From the NCBI GenBank assembly GCA_905178155.1, contig CAJINV010000005.1:7184989-7248988 (forward strand): a stretch of 64,000 nucleotides of DNA. Direction: 5' to 3'. Origin of the DNA: Amoebophrya sp. A120. Its lineage: Eukaryota; Sar; Dinophyceae; Syndiniales; Amoebophryaceae. A program made the translations under genes and the position numbers. The notes under the pieces were generated by a model, which saw nothing but the letters and a program-made list of their open reading frames with translations, had not been told where the DNA came from and ran no database searches. Positions 9,302 to 21,271 of this stretch are shown in pieces. Position 1 is the stretch's first letter, and each line of letters starts with the position of its first letter.

Positions 9302-11225
9302 GACTAGGGGCTGTTTTACCAGGCGCAGGCTTGCAGTTTGCAGATAGTTATTTTTTCGACCGACATGTTTGGAAGATCGAGGTAGAGCTACCGTGCTTCC
9401 GCAGTAAATACATGTTGTGAGTATGCGACAGAAGCTATGTTCTTAAGCACATCCTGCTCACCCAAGAATCGGTCTTCAGGTGTATAGAAACGCACCTTCC
9501 GTGCGCGCAGCCATCAGCTTCGCCGGAATGGTCAACGTTTCAGTTTCAGTTCGAGCTCCCTACTAGGCCTTGAAGGCCTATCGCCTAGAAGGCGAAGGCT
9601 CTGCTAAAAGGCGAAGGCTTCGCTTTCTAGTACAAAAGCGGAGCTGTTCCAATTCCGAAGGTTGGAATTGGAGTATCTTTATCTTATCTGTTCCTGTTGT
9701 ACCAGCATGCATGCTGCGCGAATATTTTTCAAAGTGACAAGTCACAATCGATCACGGATGGGGAGTGAAGAATCCAAACACTGAACCGTTTTGAAGATAT
9801 CTCGGGTTGTGACATTTCAAGAGGTAGCGAAGGGATCTCCAGAGAAGAGAGTTGTTGCGGATATCTGTTTTTTGGTGTACCAAGCACACACACACACACA
9901 CTACACCGGTATTTCCTTGTTTTTCGATTTCTTCTTTTTGTTTTTGTTTTTCACCACCGGCACCGACCACGCCCACGCCGGGCCGTGCGACCCAGATACC
10001 GGGGGCCTGTAAAACCCTTCGCATGACAAGTTTGGAAGATCCATACGGCAACCGAAAAAGATTTATCGGGCAGCTAGTGCAAGTACTCAACTTCCCACTT
10101 CGTCATGGCATCATGACCCCTGAGTTCTTCATCTTTTAGAACTGCGGGACCCACCAGCCATGCAGCGTGCAGACCGTTTTTCAAGCTCGAGTGGAAGCAT
10201 CATGATAGAATATTCTCTGTTCCACCCTTTACGATGTCGGCTCTGGCAGGGGCCGGGGTCCTCTAAATGAGAATATAATAAATCTGAGCCAGACCCAAGT
10301 CCGAAAAACAAAAAACCTAGCCTCGTACTTAAAGCGTCCGCGCTTAAAAAAGGCAACAGCCGCGCCCTCATATATGGTGATAGGTTGACTGCCCACTTTA
10401 AAAATGGGCGCTCAATCTTCCTCGGACTCGAGGAGGGACCAGCGCGCAGCAGTCCGCCAAAGCGCGCACTGCCAGCCATCATCAGGAGGAGTCCTGTCAT
10501 TGATTTTTTTTAGTTTATCGCACTTTTTAGTCTGGGATACAAATAAGACGAAACCTGCTCTCGGCCGCAGGCACAAACCTGCTCCGGCCTGCCACCTGCA
10601 ACTTCGCCGGGCTTGGTCACTTTTCAGCTCGTCGCGGCCGTGCAAGGTAGAGAAACTGCGCACCAGCCCGTGGGCTCTTCTATATAGGAAAAGCTGGTCT
10701 TCACCATCGCAATGGGCTGCTGATCCTGGTGCCCAATATAGAACAACGCGCGCGAATGAGGTGTGGCATTCTGGTTCTGTGCAGATCCGAACGTTTATGT
10801 TTGCAACTGAGTATCTCTGTAAGCATGTTGTACCGATATTTTTCAACGTGATGAGCCGTGTTGGGAGAGAAAGCGGGCCCGGCAGCGGATGTCGATGGAA
10901 ACTGGGTATCTTCATTTGCGGCGACGAGGTGAGTACCAAAATAGATTAAGCTTGTTGGTGACATTGCGGTGGAAAAGCGTGCAGTGGTGTTTATCAAAAA
11001 ATCAATTCGTTATATACTAGTCGCAAGCTACCCTTGACTCACTCCACACTAGAAACCAAAAGCAACACACAACAACGACCAGGCAGGCACCCCGCCGCAC
11101 CCTCACGCACTCCCCACAGCCGCACAGAAAGGCGGCGGTCCCAGTGGTGCAGGCACAGCCGGGCCTCTAATGTTCCGGCCCTCGCCTCAAGCGCCCCCGC
11201 CTTTCTGAACCTTCAGCGGAAATGC
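9302..11225. other. Repeat-rich intergenic DNA
   Basis: No gene is supported. It contains short inverted units with AGGCCT and GCGAAGGC at 9560-9640, a CA dinucleotide run at about 9886-9901, and a block at 10795-11010 that is related to 14880-15180. Confidence 0.5.
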
Positions 11226-11227
11226 CA

Positions 11228-11560
11228 TAGCCTCTAGCGGCCTAGCCTCTAGCGGCCTAGCCTCTAGCGGCCTAGCCTCTAGCGGCCTAGCCTCTAGCGG
11301 CCTAGCCTCTAGCGGCCTAGCCCCTAGCGGCCTAGCCCCTAGCGGCCTAGCCTCTAGCGGCCTAGCCTCTAACGGCCTAGCCTCTAGCGGCCTAGCCTCT
11401 AGCGGCCTAGCCCCACCCTAGCGGCCTAGCCCCCACCCTAGCGGCCTAGCCCCTAGCGGCCTAGCCCCTAGCGGCCTAGCCCCTAGCGGCCTAGCCCCAA
11501 GCGGCCTAGCCCCTAGGGGCCTACCCTCTAGCGGCCTAACCAGAGGCTAGGTTAGCCTCC
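11228..11560 (+). repeat. 15-bp minisatellite
   Basis: The unit TAGCGGCCTAGCCTC is repeated about 20 times with C/T variation (CCTC/CCCC) and a few insertions. Further degraded copies run to about 11650. Not coding: it holds frequent stops (TAG) in one register. Confidence 0.93.
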
Positions 11561-11649
11561 AGAAGCCTCTAGCGGCCTGCCTAGCCACCAGCGGGCTGCC
11601 TAGCCTCCGGCGGCCTAGCCCCCAGCGGGCTGCCTTAGGCCCCAGCGGC

Positions 11650-14240
11650 TTAGCCCCCTGCGGCCCCGGAGGTCGGAGTTTCCGGGGACCGCGGGACCCG
11701 GCGGTCGGAGTTTCCGGGGAACGCAGCGCCGCGCGCGGAGGTTTCGGGGGCCGCGGGACCCGGCGGTCGCTCGGAGTTTCCGGGGGCCGCAGGGCCCGGA
11801 GGGTGGAGTTCCCGGGGAACGCGGGGCCCGGAGGTCGGAGGTTTCGGGGACCGCGGGGCCCGGAGTTCGGAGGGCCCGGGGACCGCGGGACCCGAAGGGC
11901 GGGGGTTTCGGGGACCCCGGGGCCCGAAGGTCGGAGGTTTCGGGGACCCCGCGCCCCGGAAGTCGGGGACTTCGGGGACCCCGGGACCCAAAGGTCGGGC
12001 GGAGTTTCCGGGGAACCCGGGACCCGAAGGTCGGAGGTTTCGGGGACCCGGAGGTCGGAGGTTTCGGGGACCGTGGGACCCGAAGGTCGGAGGTTTCGGG
12101 GACCCCGGGACCCGGAGGTCGGAGGCTTCGGGGAGCCTGGGGCCCGTAGGTCGGAGGTTTCGGGTACCGGGGGACCCCGAGGTCGGAGGTTTCGGGGACC
12201 ATTGGGCCCGGAGGTCGGAGGCTTCGGGGACCCCGGGACCCGGAGGTCGGAGGTTTCGGGGACCCCGGGACCCGGAGCTCGGGGGTTTCGGGGACCGCGG
12301 GACCCGGAGGTCGGAGGTTTGTTTCGGGGACCGCGGGACCAGGAGATCGGAGGGAGGTTTCGAGGACCGCGGGACCCGAAGGTCGGAGGTTTCGGGGACC
12401 GCGGGGCCCGGAGGTCGGAGGGAGGTTTCAGGGACCGCGGGACCCGGAGGTCGGAGGTTTCGGGGACCCCGGAGCCCGGGGGTCGGAGTTTCCGGGGAAC
12501 CGGGGTTCGGAGGTTTCGGGGACCGTGGGGCCCGGGGGTCCGTCGGAGGTTTCGGGGACCCCGGGACCCGGAGGTCGGACGTTTCGGGGACCGCGGGACC
12601 CGGAGGTCGGAGGTTTCGGGGACCGTGGGGCCCGGAGGTCGGAGGTTTCGAGGACCCCGGGACCCGGGGGTCGGAGGTTTCGGGGACCGCGGGGCCCAAA
12701 GGCCGGAGCGAGGTTGTGGGGAAACCGGGACCCGGAGGCTTCGGGGCCCCGGAGGTTTCGGGGACCCCGGGACCCGGAGGTCGGAGGTTTCGGAAAAGCG
12801 GGACCCGGAGGTCGGAGGTTTCGGGGACCGCGGGACCCGGAGGTCGGAGGTTTCTTTCGGGGACCGCGGGACCCGAAGGTCGGAGGTTTCGGGGACCCCG
12901 GGGCCCGGAGGTCGGAGGTTTCGGGGACCGCGGGACCCGGAGGTCGGGGGTTTCGGGGACCGCGGGACCCGGAGGTCGGAGGTTTCGGGGACCGCGGTGC
13001 CCGGAGGCCGGAGGTTTCGGGGACCGCGGGACCCGGAGGTCGGGGGTTTCGGGGACCCCGGGACCCGAAGGTCGGAGGTTTCGGGGACCGCGGGGCCCGG
13101 AGGTCGGAGGCTTGGAGGTTTCGGAGACCCCGGGACCCGGAGTTCGGAGCTTTCGGGGACCGCGGGGCCCGGAGTTCGGAGGTTTCGGGGACCGCGGGGC
13201 CCGGAGGTCGGAGGTTTCGGGGACCGCGGGGCCCGGAGGTCGGAGGTTTCGGGGACCCCGAGACCCGAAGGTCGGAGGTTTCGGGGACCCCGAGACCCGA
13301 AGGTCGGAGGTTTCGGGGACCGCGGGACCCGGAGGTCGGGGGCTTCGGGGGCCCCGGGACCCGGAGGTCGGAGCTTTCGGGGACCCGGAGTTCGGAGGTT
13401 TCGGGGACCGCGGGGCCCGGAGGTCGGAGGCTTCGGGGACCACGGGGCCCGGAGGTTTCGGGGACCCCGGGACCCGAAGATCGGGGGTTTCGGGGACCGC
13501 GGGGCCCGGAGGTCGGGGGCTTCGGGGACCCCGGGACCCGAAGGTCGGAGGTTTCGGGGACCCCGGGACCCGGAGGTCGGAGCTTTCGGGGACCCGGAGT
13601 TCGGAGGGTTCGGGGACCGCGGGGCCCGGAGTTCGGAGGTTTCGGGGACCGCGGGGCCCGCAGGTCGGACGCTTCGGGGAACCCGGGACCCGAAGGTCGG
13701 AGGTTTCGGGGACCCCGGGGCCCGGAGGTCGGAGGTTTTGGGGACCCCGGGACCCGGAGGTCGGAGGTTTCGGGGGCCGCGGGACCCGGAGGTCGGAGGT
13801 TTCGGGGGCCCCGGGACCCGGAGGTCGGAGGTTTCGGGGACCGCGGGATTCGGAGGTCGGAGGTTTCGGGGACCCCCGGACCCGGAGGTCGGAGGTTTCG
13901 GGGACCCCGGGACCCGGAGGTCGGAGTTTCCGGGGAACCCGGGACCCGAAGGTCGGAGTTTCCGGGGAACCCGGGCCCCGGAGGTCGGAGGTTTCGGGGA
14001 CCGCGGGACGTGGAGGTCGGAGGTTTCGGGGACCGCGGGACCCGGAGGCCGGAGGTTTCGGGGACCACGGGGCCCGGAGGTCGGAGGTTTCGGGGACCAC
14101 GGGGCCCGGAGGTCGGAGGTTTCGGGGACCGCGGGGCCCGGAGGTCGGAGGTTTCGGGGACCACGGGGCCCGGAGGTCGGAGGTTTCGGGGACCACGGGG
14201 CCCGGAGGTCGGAGGTTTTGGTCGGGAGGTTTCGGGAGTT
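11650..14240 (+). repeat. 32-bp GC-rich minisatellite, about 80 copies
   Basis: The core GGTCGGAGGTTTCGGGGACC plus a variable CGCGGGACCCGGA-like 12 bp gives a 32-bp period (for example 13204 to 13236). The unit has no stop codon on either strand, which explains apparent open frames of 500 to 925 codons on both strands. Since 32 is not a multiple of three, each frame cycles through all registers. It is read as non-coding satellite DNA. Confidence 0.93.
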
Positions 14241-14299
14241 GAGGCTGGAGGTCGCGGGAGTTGTTGGCTGAGGTTTCCGGAGGTGTGCGTTAAAATTTT

Positions 14300-16630
14300 T
14301 TGTTCTATACTTATCATTGCGCATTATAATAAATTTTGATTGTCAGGTGGAGTAAAAGTAAAACGGTAATATAGTGGACTACTCAGATTCAGAAGACGGA
14401 TCTACTTACTTATTTCTTTGGGAGGTGACTACAGCAATGTCGCTCACCTTTCTGCTTCTTTTTCTTTTAAGTATTTACGCATTTTTTTAACATTAACATC
14501 TACATCTCTGCTTTATTTCGACTCGCTCCTTTTCATCATTATCTCTTCCTATATACTTTTACTGATTTTCATTTTACATAACGACGCACGCAAATGAATT
14601 AATAGTTAAGTATTTATCAAAAAAAGAGCATCTTGTTTCTGTATCTGTATTATTAAAGCCCCCTCTTACTGAAGTATTTCTATTTTCCTGCGTCTCACCC
14701 CTTCCAACAACCGTATTTGATGAAGGCACCAGCATCACACGGAGCGCACAATTACTATTTCATGCGGTCGCGAAAGTTGATATGAAGGACGAAGTATCCC
14801 ACTTCTTCCCCCCTTATCTAATCGAGTCCTTTCTTTTACGACTAACCAGGAAAACATCTCCGTAGTTTGCTCGTGTCTGACGAATGAAGAAGATAAAGTG
14901 AGTATCTCTGTACCTGTAGGCATGCTTTGCGGATCTTTTTCAACGTGATGGGCCGTGTTGGGAGACAACGCAGGTCCGGGAGTGAAAGCCCATGACGGCC
15001 CGCGCCCGACGCCACTTTCGGGGGCGGACATAATGCGGGCCGAGATGGAGCGGAATTGGGTACCTCCGAGCAGGTGAGCTCGAAAGTAGAGCGAGCTTGT
15101 TGCTGAGATTGATGTGGCGAAAAAACGTACAGGGTGGCTTATTGAAAAAATCCTTTCGATGTTACAGTATGAATAAATTTTGATTTTCAGGTGGAGCAAA
15201 AGTAAAACGCTAATATAGTGGGCTACTTACTCAGATTCTTCAGAAGACGGATCTACTTATTTCTTTGCGAGTTGACTACAGGAGCAATGTCGCTCACCTT
15301 TCTTTTCTTTTTTCTATTCACGCACTTTTTTAACATTTTACTTCGATTCCGACTTGTACTCACCTCTTTTCATCATGACCTCTTCCTACGTATTTTTACT
15401 TCTAATTTTGATTCTCTACGCTACCGTCTGGAGATCTGTGCTAACTTCTTCTCCTACAGTGCCAAAGATCTGGATACTAGTTTCCCTGCGCTACACTTCT
15501 GTCCGAAGAACAAGATCCAGTTGCAAGCTGGATCCGTGCGAAAAGACAGCTGATACAGGTAGAACGCCAGTTAGTTGCAGTGGCGGATGAAGGCTGACGA
15601 TGTTCATCTGCGGTAGCAAAAATCAATACAAGATCAAGAACCAGATCCCCAAGCTTTCACAAGGCGAGTACAGCTGTACCAGATCCACATCCACCGGCAT
15701 TACCATGGTCCCCCGAAGGCAGGCTTGTTTGAATCGGAAAAAAAAAATAAAGATCGCAAAATAAAATAAAGAAAGCTCTGCGACAAATCCGCAAGGATGA
15801 GCATTAAGAAAGGGTTAATAGGGTTTAGGGGCAAGGCAACTGGGCGACGCTGGGTGTAACTTCGTGTTTTCCAGTGTTTCCTGGTGGCGTTTGCGTGCCA
15901 TCGCTTAAGCCTCGGCTACGCTGATGTTGACAGGAAGGGAGAGCAGAGGAGGCTCTCTTAGGACCTGCCAGTTTTGTGGATCCTGTTGGACACGAGGAAG
16001 GGCAAGCAGAGGCGGCTTGTTTTGGACCTCGTGGCTGCGCGGAGGTTGGTAGAACTAGCACGGAAGAGGAGGTAGTGCTAGTCCCGCCTGAAGCCAAGGA
16101 CTAAGAGCATCCCGGTGCAATTTTTCTGAGGCAACTCCCCAGTCTTGGCTGTTCGACATCAAAGCGGGTGTTTTTTAGTCAAGTTCTGGTGGAAAATTGT
16201 TGAAACACAGCTTGCCTGCCACTTACTCTCAGGAACTCAGATAGCACGTACAACAGTCACTCGCTCGCCTAAAGAAGCGAGCACACAGTTGATTTTACAC
16301 ATTAACGACGCACCCAAAATTAATTAACTATTTAGTGGCAGTAACATCAACAACACGAAAAAACATCTTGTTTCTGTATCTGTACTACTAAAGCCCCCTC
16401 TTACTGAAGTATTTTCCTGCGTCTCACCCCTTTCAAAAACCGTATTTGATGAAGGCACCAGCATCACACGGAGCGCACAACTACTACGACACGCGGTCGT
16501 GAGCAAAGTTATGAAGGACGAAGTCTCCCACTTCTTGACCCCTTATCTAATTACAGAGTCCTTTCTTTTACGACTAAACAAGAAAACATCTCCGGTTGCT
16601 GGTGTCTGATGAATGAAGAAGATAAAGAAC
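14300..16630. repeat. Cluster of duplicated dispersed repeats
   Basis: Three repeated blocks are visible. 14325-14465 resembles 15172-15310 (shared CAGAAGACGGATCTACTTA). 14628-14895 resembles 16363-16630 (shared CACCAGCATCACACGGAGCG). 14880-15180 resembles 10795-11010 (shared CAACGTGATGGGCCGTGTTG with one change). No protein is recognised. They may be pieces of one transposable element that flanks the satellite. Confidence 0.75.
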
Positions 16631-17642
16631 GCGTTTGAAGAACATCATATCATTATCATATCAAAAGAATTCGCTACGACACACAGAGGTGAGGCTGCAT
16701 CATGCGGCGTCGCGTGAAAATCAGTGTGAGCAAAAATCACTTTCCAGGTTGTTGCTCACTGCTTCTGCTCCTGTTTGCAGAAGACGGGCAGAGGGACGAG
16801 GTTTTCCACATCTACATGTGAAAGCTGGTAGAACTACCAAAAATATAATCAGGTGCCGATCCACACTCATGTCCGTGTTGAACGACATGCACTTGTTATG
16901 CCGCCGTTGAACAACAGAGCGTGAAATCAAAGCCCGCAGATGCAGAAATAAAAAGGACAAAATCCACCCAGATCAAAAAAATAAAGATGAAGTTTCGTTC
17001 TCATTGTCGGTGAGAGCATGATCCGCTTGGACGCCGTAGATCTTCGATAATGTCGAGCAATAGAAGATTTCTGATAGATCATCCGGGCACTCTACACTTT
17101 CGGACGATATCTGCTCGTTATTTTGGTCGCAAAAAATCAAATCAGATCCAACTCTTTGAAGAAGATTCGTCCCTGTGGTCAAAAAAAAGATCATAAATAA
17201 CGACATGTGTGTTGGAAACTCTGTTGCAACTATTTCTACAAGACAGAAGAATGCTCAAAATTTCGCATGATTGTTCTTCGTGGCGGCACACAGATCATTT
17301 GGATTGGTATTGCAAAGAAATCAATTGCTCTTGATGCAGTTTGCATTTGATCGCAACTTGTCAGGACATCGTGGTAAAATAAAGAAGTTATTCCTCATCT
17401 TCAAAAAGAAGAAGAAGAACTCGGCGAACAGGCAATTTTATTCAGCACTGCGACCTGAAGTAGTTATGCTAAAAAAGCTAGAACAATGCATTTCTCCTTC
17501 ATAGAACAAGTGACACAACAGAAGTGAGCCGGTTACTGCGCTTGAACAAAAAAAGCAGGAGCGTTTCTCCAGTCCTCCTCGTCAAATAGAAATACAATAT
17601 TCAAAGCACCCATTTGACAACCAGCGATCTATAGATTTGAAA
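16631..17642. other. Intergenic, no gene supported
   Basis: AT-rich sequence with A-runs upstream of GPN3. It probably contains that gene's promoter and 5'-UTR, but no recognisable element is seen. Confidence 0.5.
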
Positions 17643-20132
17643 ATGTCTCGGTTCGGGCAATTTGTGATGGGTCCCGCGGGCGCCGGGAAGTCGACCTACT
17701 GCCACTTCTATCCACAGTAAATTTCCCGTACACGTACAAATGTGATTTCTGCATGACAAACTTTTCTTCCAATCCTATTCAGCACGACAAGTTGCATGCT
17801 CCAACTTTGTAAAATTTGTCATGCATTTTGTACGTGTGCAGGAAATTTGTATTGCATAACGTCATGGCGGAGCACATGGAAATCACGCACAAGAAGCGCT
17901 GCCGAATAGTAAACTTTATTCTGTGCAAAAGTATCGTACTCGTAGTAATCGCAGTCATGCATTACAAATCTCCGTCCCAAGGTAGAACAGCATGACAAAT
18001 TCCATTTGTCGAGCTGAGCTAATTTGTATTGCAATTACGACGCTAATTTGTATTGCAATTACGACTAGCACTAGTACGATACTTTTGCAGTTCATAAATT
18101 TGGACCCAGCACTGCATGAAAATGTAGAAACAACGACGATGAATAAACAGGATACTGACGGACAACTAAATCCAGATGGAACAGCGACTTGTTCCTCAAA
18201 TAAAAATCCCAGTCCCGGCGGGTACGACTACGACATCGACATTCGCGACTTAATTACCTCCGACGATATTCAGGAAGAGTTGGAATTCGGCCCCAACGGC
18301 GGGCTGGTGTACGCCATGGAATACTTCGGGGAGCACCTAAACACGTGTATCAAATGTAAAAATGTCTGTGAAGAATGCAAGTTTGTCATACTTGTCTGGC
18401 GTGACTCTTAAATCTGTCATGCACATTACCAAAGCGCCCCACTTATTTTCTGTCATGCAGAAACGTAGTTTGTCATGCAGAATAGGCAACACCTAGAAGC
18501 TCAGAAACTTGTCATGCTGAGCCAGCAATTGTCGCCTCCTCATGATACGCCACACAGCATCACAAATTTCCAGACCCAGACATATTTGCAATTCATGACG
18601 TGGTTTCGCGAGCAAATCGAGGAATACCAAACTGATTCCGAGTACTTCCTGTTCGACTGTCCCGGGCAGATCGAGCTTTACGTGCACCACCCGGTGATGC
18701 GTTCGGTGGTGGAGTTCCTGCAGAATGACCTGCAGATCCGCATGTGCGGTATTTTCTTGCTCGACGCGGCCACCGTGGTAAACGAGCACAGTTGCGCCTC
18801 GAAATTCCTGTCCGGCTCGCTAATGGCCCTGAATGCGATGCTGCACTTGCAGTTACCCCACCTCAACTTGTTGACCAAAGTGGACTTGTTGGTTACAAAC
18901 AACCTGGTCGGGGGCGGTGCTGGCGCGTCGAGATCAGCAGACGATGGAGACGACGGCAAAATGAGCAAGAAAACTACTCTGGACAAAAACTACCGACAGG
19001 AGGACGATTTCATACTGTGAGGAAAAATCCCCCCGCCCCATATCGAAAAGGCGTGCTTTTCAAAATTTGTGATGCTGATTTGTGACCACAAATCGAGTCT
19101 TGCAAGAGAGCAACGCCAGAGCGTCCGCCGCATTTCGCAGGAAGATTTGGAAGGCTGCTGCGCCACAACTGGGGCAGACGTCTGCCATGCTAAGCGCCTA
19201 CCTCAAGCCACCCCTTTCTGAGCTTTGTATCTGCCTGCGGTGCTCTACTGCAAGACAGAGCTGATTTGTGTACGCAAATACAGCATCACAGGCTTCCCTT
19301 TCGATATGAGCAGGAGGGGGATTTTTCATTTTGATACTTCACGGACCCTATTCAGCAACTGCACCACCAAGAAAAAACGGGTGACGAACAGGAGGACGAA
19401 TTTCAGAGGAAGATGCAAAACGCGGTTGCCGACCGGTTTCTGGATTTGTGCCAACCCTCAGACTTGCTCCCTGAACTGAACCAGACCATGCACCCCAGGT
19501 TTAAGCAGTTGAACGCCGCGATTGTGGAATTGCTGGAGCAGTACCAAATGGTCTCCTACAGCACCCTATCTGCGAAGTACGACGAAGAATCCTTGAACGA
19601 AATCTCCCACCGAGTCAACGACTTGTTGCAGTATTACGAAGAGCAGGAATATCAAATGCAAAAATGTCTGGGTCTGGGAGATTCTGAGACTTGTCATGCA
19701 CGTTTTGCACGAGCCATGATGTCTGTGATGCATGCCGTAGCGTCACAGATTTTTCGAGGGGTTCTTGATCTTGATGCCTATTTCGCATGACAAATGCCCT
19801 ATCCACGTAACAAAAAATACATTCCCTTTGCTACTCATGCAATACAATTTTTTTTGGAATCCAAATGCAGCATCACAAGTTGCATTCTTCCAGATCCAGA
19901 CACTTTTGCATTTGATAAGGAAGTGGACGATAAGGGCTATGACCGGGCCATGGAAAGGATAAACGAGGGAAATAACGAAGACATGGAAGAATATGGAGGT
20001 GATCATTATTTTGCTGAACAAGGGGGCAACGATTGTTCGTACGAAAATGTTGATCGAGATTTTCAGAAAACCATGGAAAACATGTCTTTGGACGACGTAG
20101 ACTTAGAAAAATTTGGGCTTCTGGGGGCGTGA
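17643..20132 (+). CDS. GPN3: GPN-loop GTPase 3
   Basis: GPN3 is a small GTPase that, with GPN1, helps assemble and import RNA polymerase II. Exons are 17643-17708, 17864-17916, 18102-18347, 18603-19012, 19342-19649 and 19923-20132. They total 1293 nt, giving 430 residues. Visible motifs: P-loop GPAGAGKS (residues 10-17), NLDP (39-42), the family-defining GPN triplet in FGPNGGLVY (103-105), DCPGQIE (140-146) and TKVD (213-216). The start MSRFGQFVMGPAGAGKST matches the family N-terminus. The protein is much longer than usual (about 280 residues). Extra polar sequence lies between NLDP and the GPN loop (about 45-85), after TKVDLL, and in an acidic C-terminal tail. All five introns are introners, and splicing them by target repeat restores the family alignment, for example RIVN|LDP. 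Confidence 0.96.
17709..17858 (+). mobile_element. Introner, family I
   Basis: Left TATCCACAGTAAATTTCCCG, right CAGGAAATTTGTATTGCATA; inner arms GTACACGTACAAATG and its inverse. Target repeat ACTTC against ACGTC. It sits just after the P-loop (KSTYC). Confidence 0.87.
17917..18096 (+). mobile_element. Introner, family B
   Basis: Left TATTCTGTGCAAAAGTATCG, right ACGATACTTTTGCAGTTCATA. Target repeat AACTT against AATTT. It splits the conserved NLDP motif, so its exact removal is needed for a working GTPase. Confidence 0.9.
18348..18597 (+). mobile_element. Introner, family A
   Basis: Left TATCAAATGTAAAAATGTCT, right CAGACATATTTGCAATTCATG. Perfect target repeat ACGTG at 18343-18347 and 18598-18602. 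Joins EHLNT to WFREQ. Confidence 0.92.
19013..19336 (+). mobile_element. Introner, family C
   Basis: Left TACTGTGAGGAAAAATCCCC, right GGGGGATTTTTCATTTTGATA. Target repeat TTTCA against CTTCA. Joins QEDDF to TDPIQQ. Confidence 0.9.
19650..19917 (+). mobile_element. Introner, family A
   Basis: Left TATCAAATGCAAAAATGTCT, right GACACTTTTGCATTTGATA. Perfect target repeat AGGAA at 19645-19649 and 19918-19922. One register gives a GA-AG intron. Joins YYEEQE to VDDKGY. Confidence 0.93.
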
Positions 20133-21271
20133 TTTTTGTACGAGATCATGAAAGCGCGGCCTGCAGCAGGATTTGTTGTAGAGGATCCCTTTCATCTGCA
20201 GATGAAGATCCTGGTCTGAGCGGCAGCGCAAAAATAAAACACGACCTACTTCTACATGTTGACAAAATGAAGAACCTGCACACTGAAGGAAAAAAGCAAC
20301 TGTGCTGCATAGAAAGAGCCGCATACAAAAAATCTTTACAAAAGTACACTCGTGATCACGATCGCGCAGGGACACAGCCACATGGGGATTCCCGTTTTTG
20401 AACTTCGCACGCACAGTGCTGGTCAAATTTATTGATGTTCTTCTAGCTTTGGCTTTCGTAGTACATTGTGGTCGTTATAATTCGTTCTGGTGATTCTTAT
20501 TCTTCCCGATTTGGCTTTTTGTCGTTGTAGAAGTAGAAGTAGCAACACTAGCATCAGCCTCGGTCACCAGGTCGGCGACAGCTGAATAAAGAGAATATCA
20601 ATATGAATAATAAAGCTGCCCAATTAATAAATTATGATGTCAAGAGCGTGATGGTACTGACGAATCACACAGCAAATCGTAAACTCCTCGTGTCGTGGTG
20701 CGATGAGGCAGCACTTTTGTTACCTCTCCGTCAGAGGAGCAGCTGCACTCATGTAATAACTATGCTTTTCTAAATAAAGTATAGATAGCCCCCTGGGCCG
20801 CGTCCTTGCTTGTTGGTTCGTCAGCTTTGCTACTTCTGAGTGAAGTAGATAAACCAGCACGCACAAAAGTAGTCGCGCCGAGTGGTTCATCTTCTTCTGC
20901 GTTTTTTACTACAACTTCTAGGGCGTTGAGACAAAATGAGTCGTGCAAAGACGCAATACTTGCAGTGTAATGAGCAATGAAGAGAGAACTTCAACAAAGC
21001 GCCAGAGAATGAAATGGGACTTGCAGAAGTTCTCTTCAACAGCTTCAGCTGCAGCTGTAAGGCGTCTGCATAAAGATTTGTTATGCGTAGAAATACTATC
21101 GTCGTGCGGCCTATGAATGGAGGACATTGGATCATGTAATGTCGCGGAGTAGCGGTTTCTAGTTCTAGTAGATGTTCGTTGAGGTATAATACTCGTCTCA
21201 GTGTCCTGCCGCGGCAAGTACTTACTTGTTGGCGAGACCAGCAGGCAGCAAGTCGCGCAGATACTAATGGA
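20133..21271. other. Intergenic, no gene supported
   Basis: Spacer between GPN3 and the coiled-coil gene. An open frame on the minus strand (20887-21285) has no features of a gene and is read as chance. Confidence 0.5.

Noticed and set aside
11547-14324. Open frames of 500-925 codons on both strands encoding Pro/Arg or Gly/Arg repeats
   Set aside because: They lie wholly in a 32-bp satellite whose unit has no stop on either strand. The period is not a multiple of three and no start context, intron or domain supports translation.
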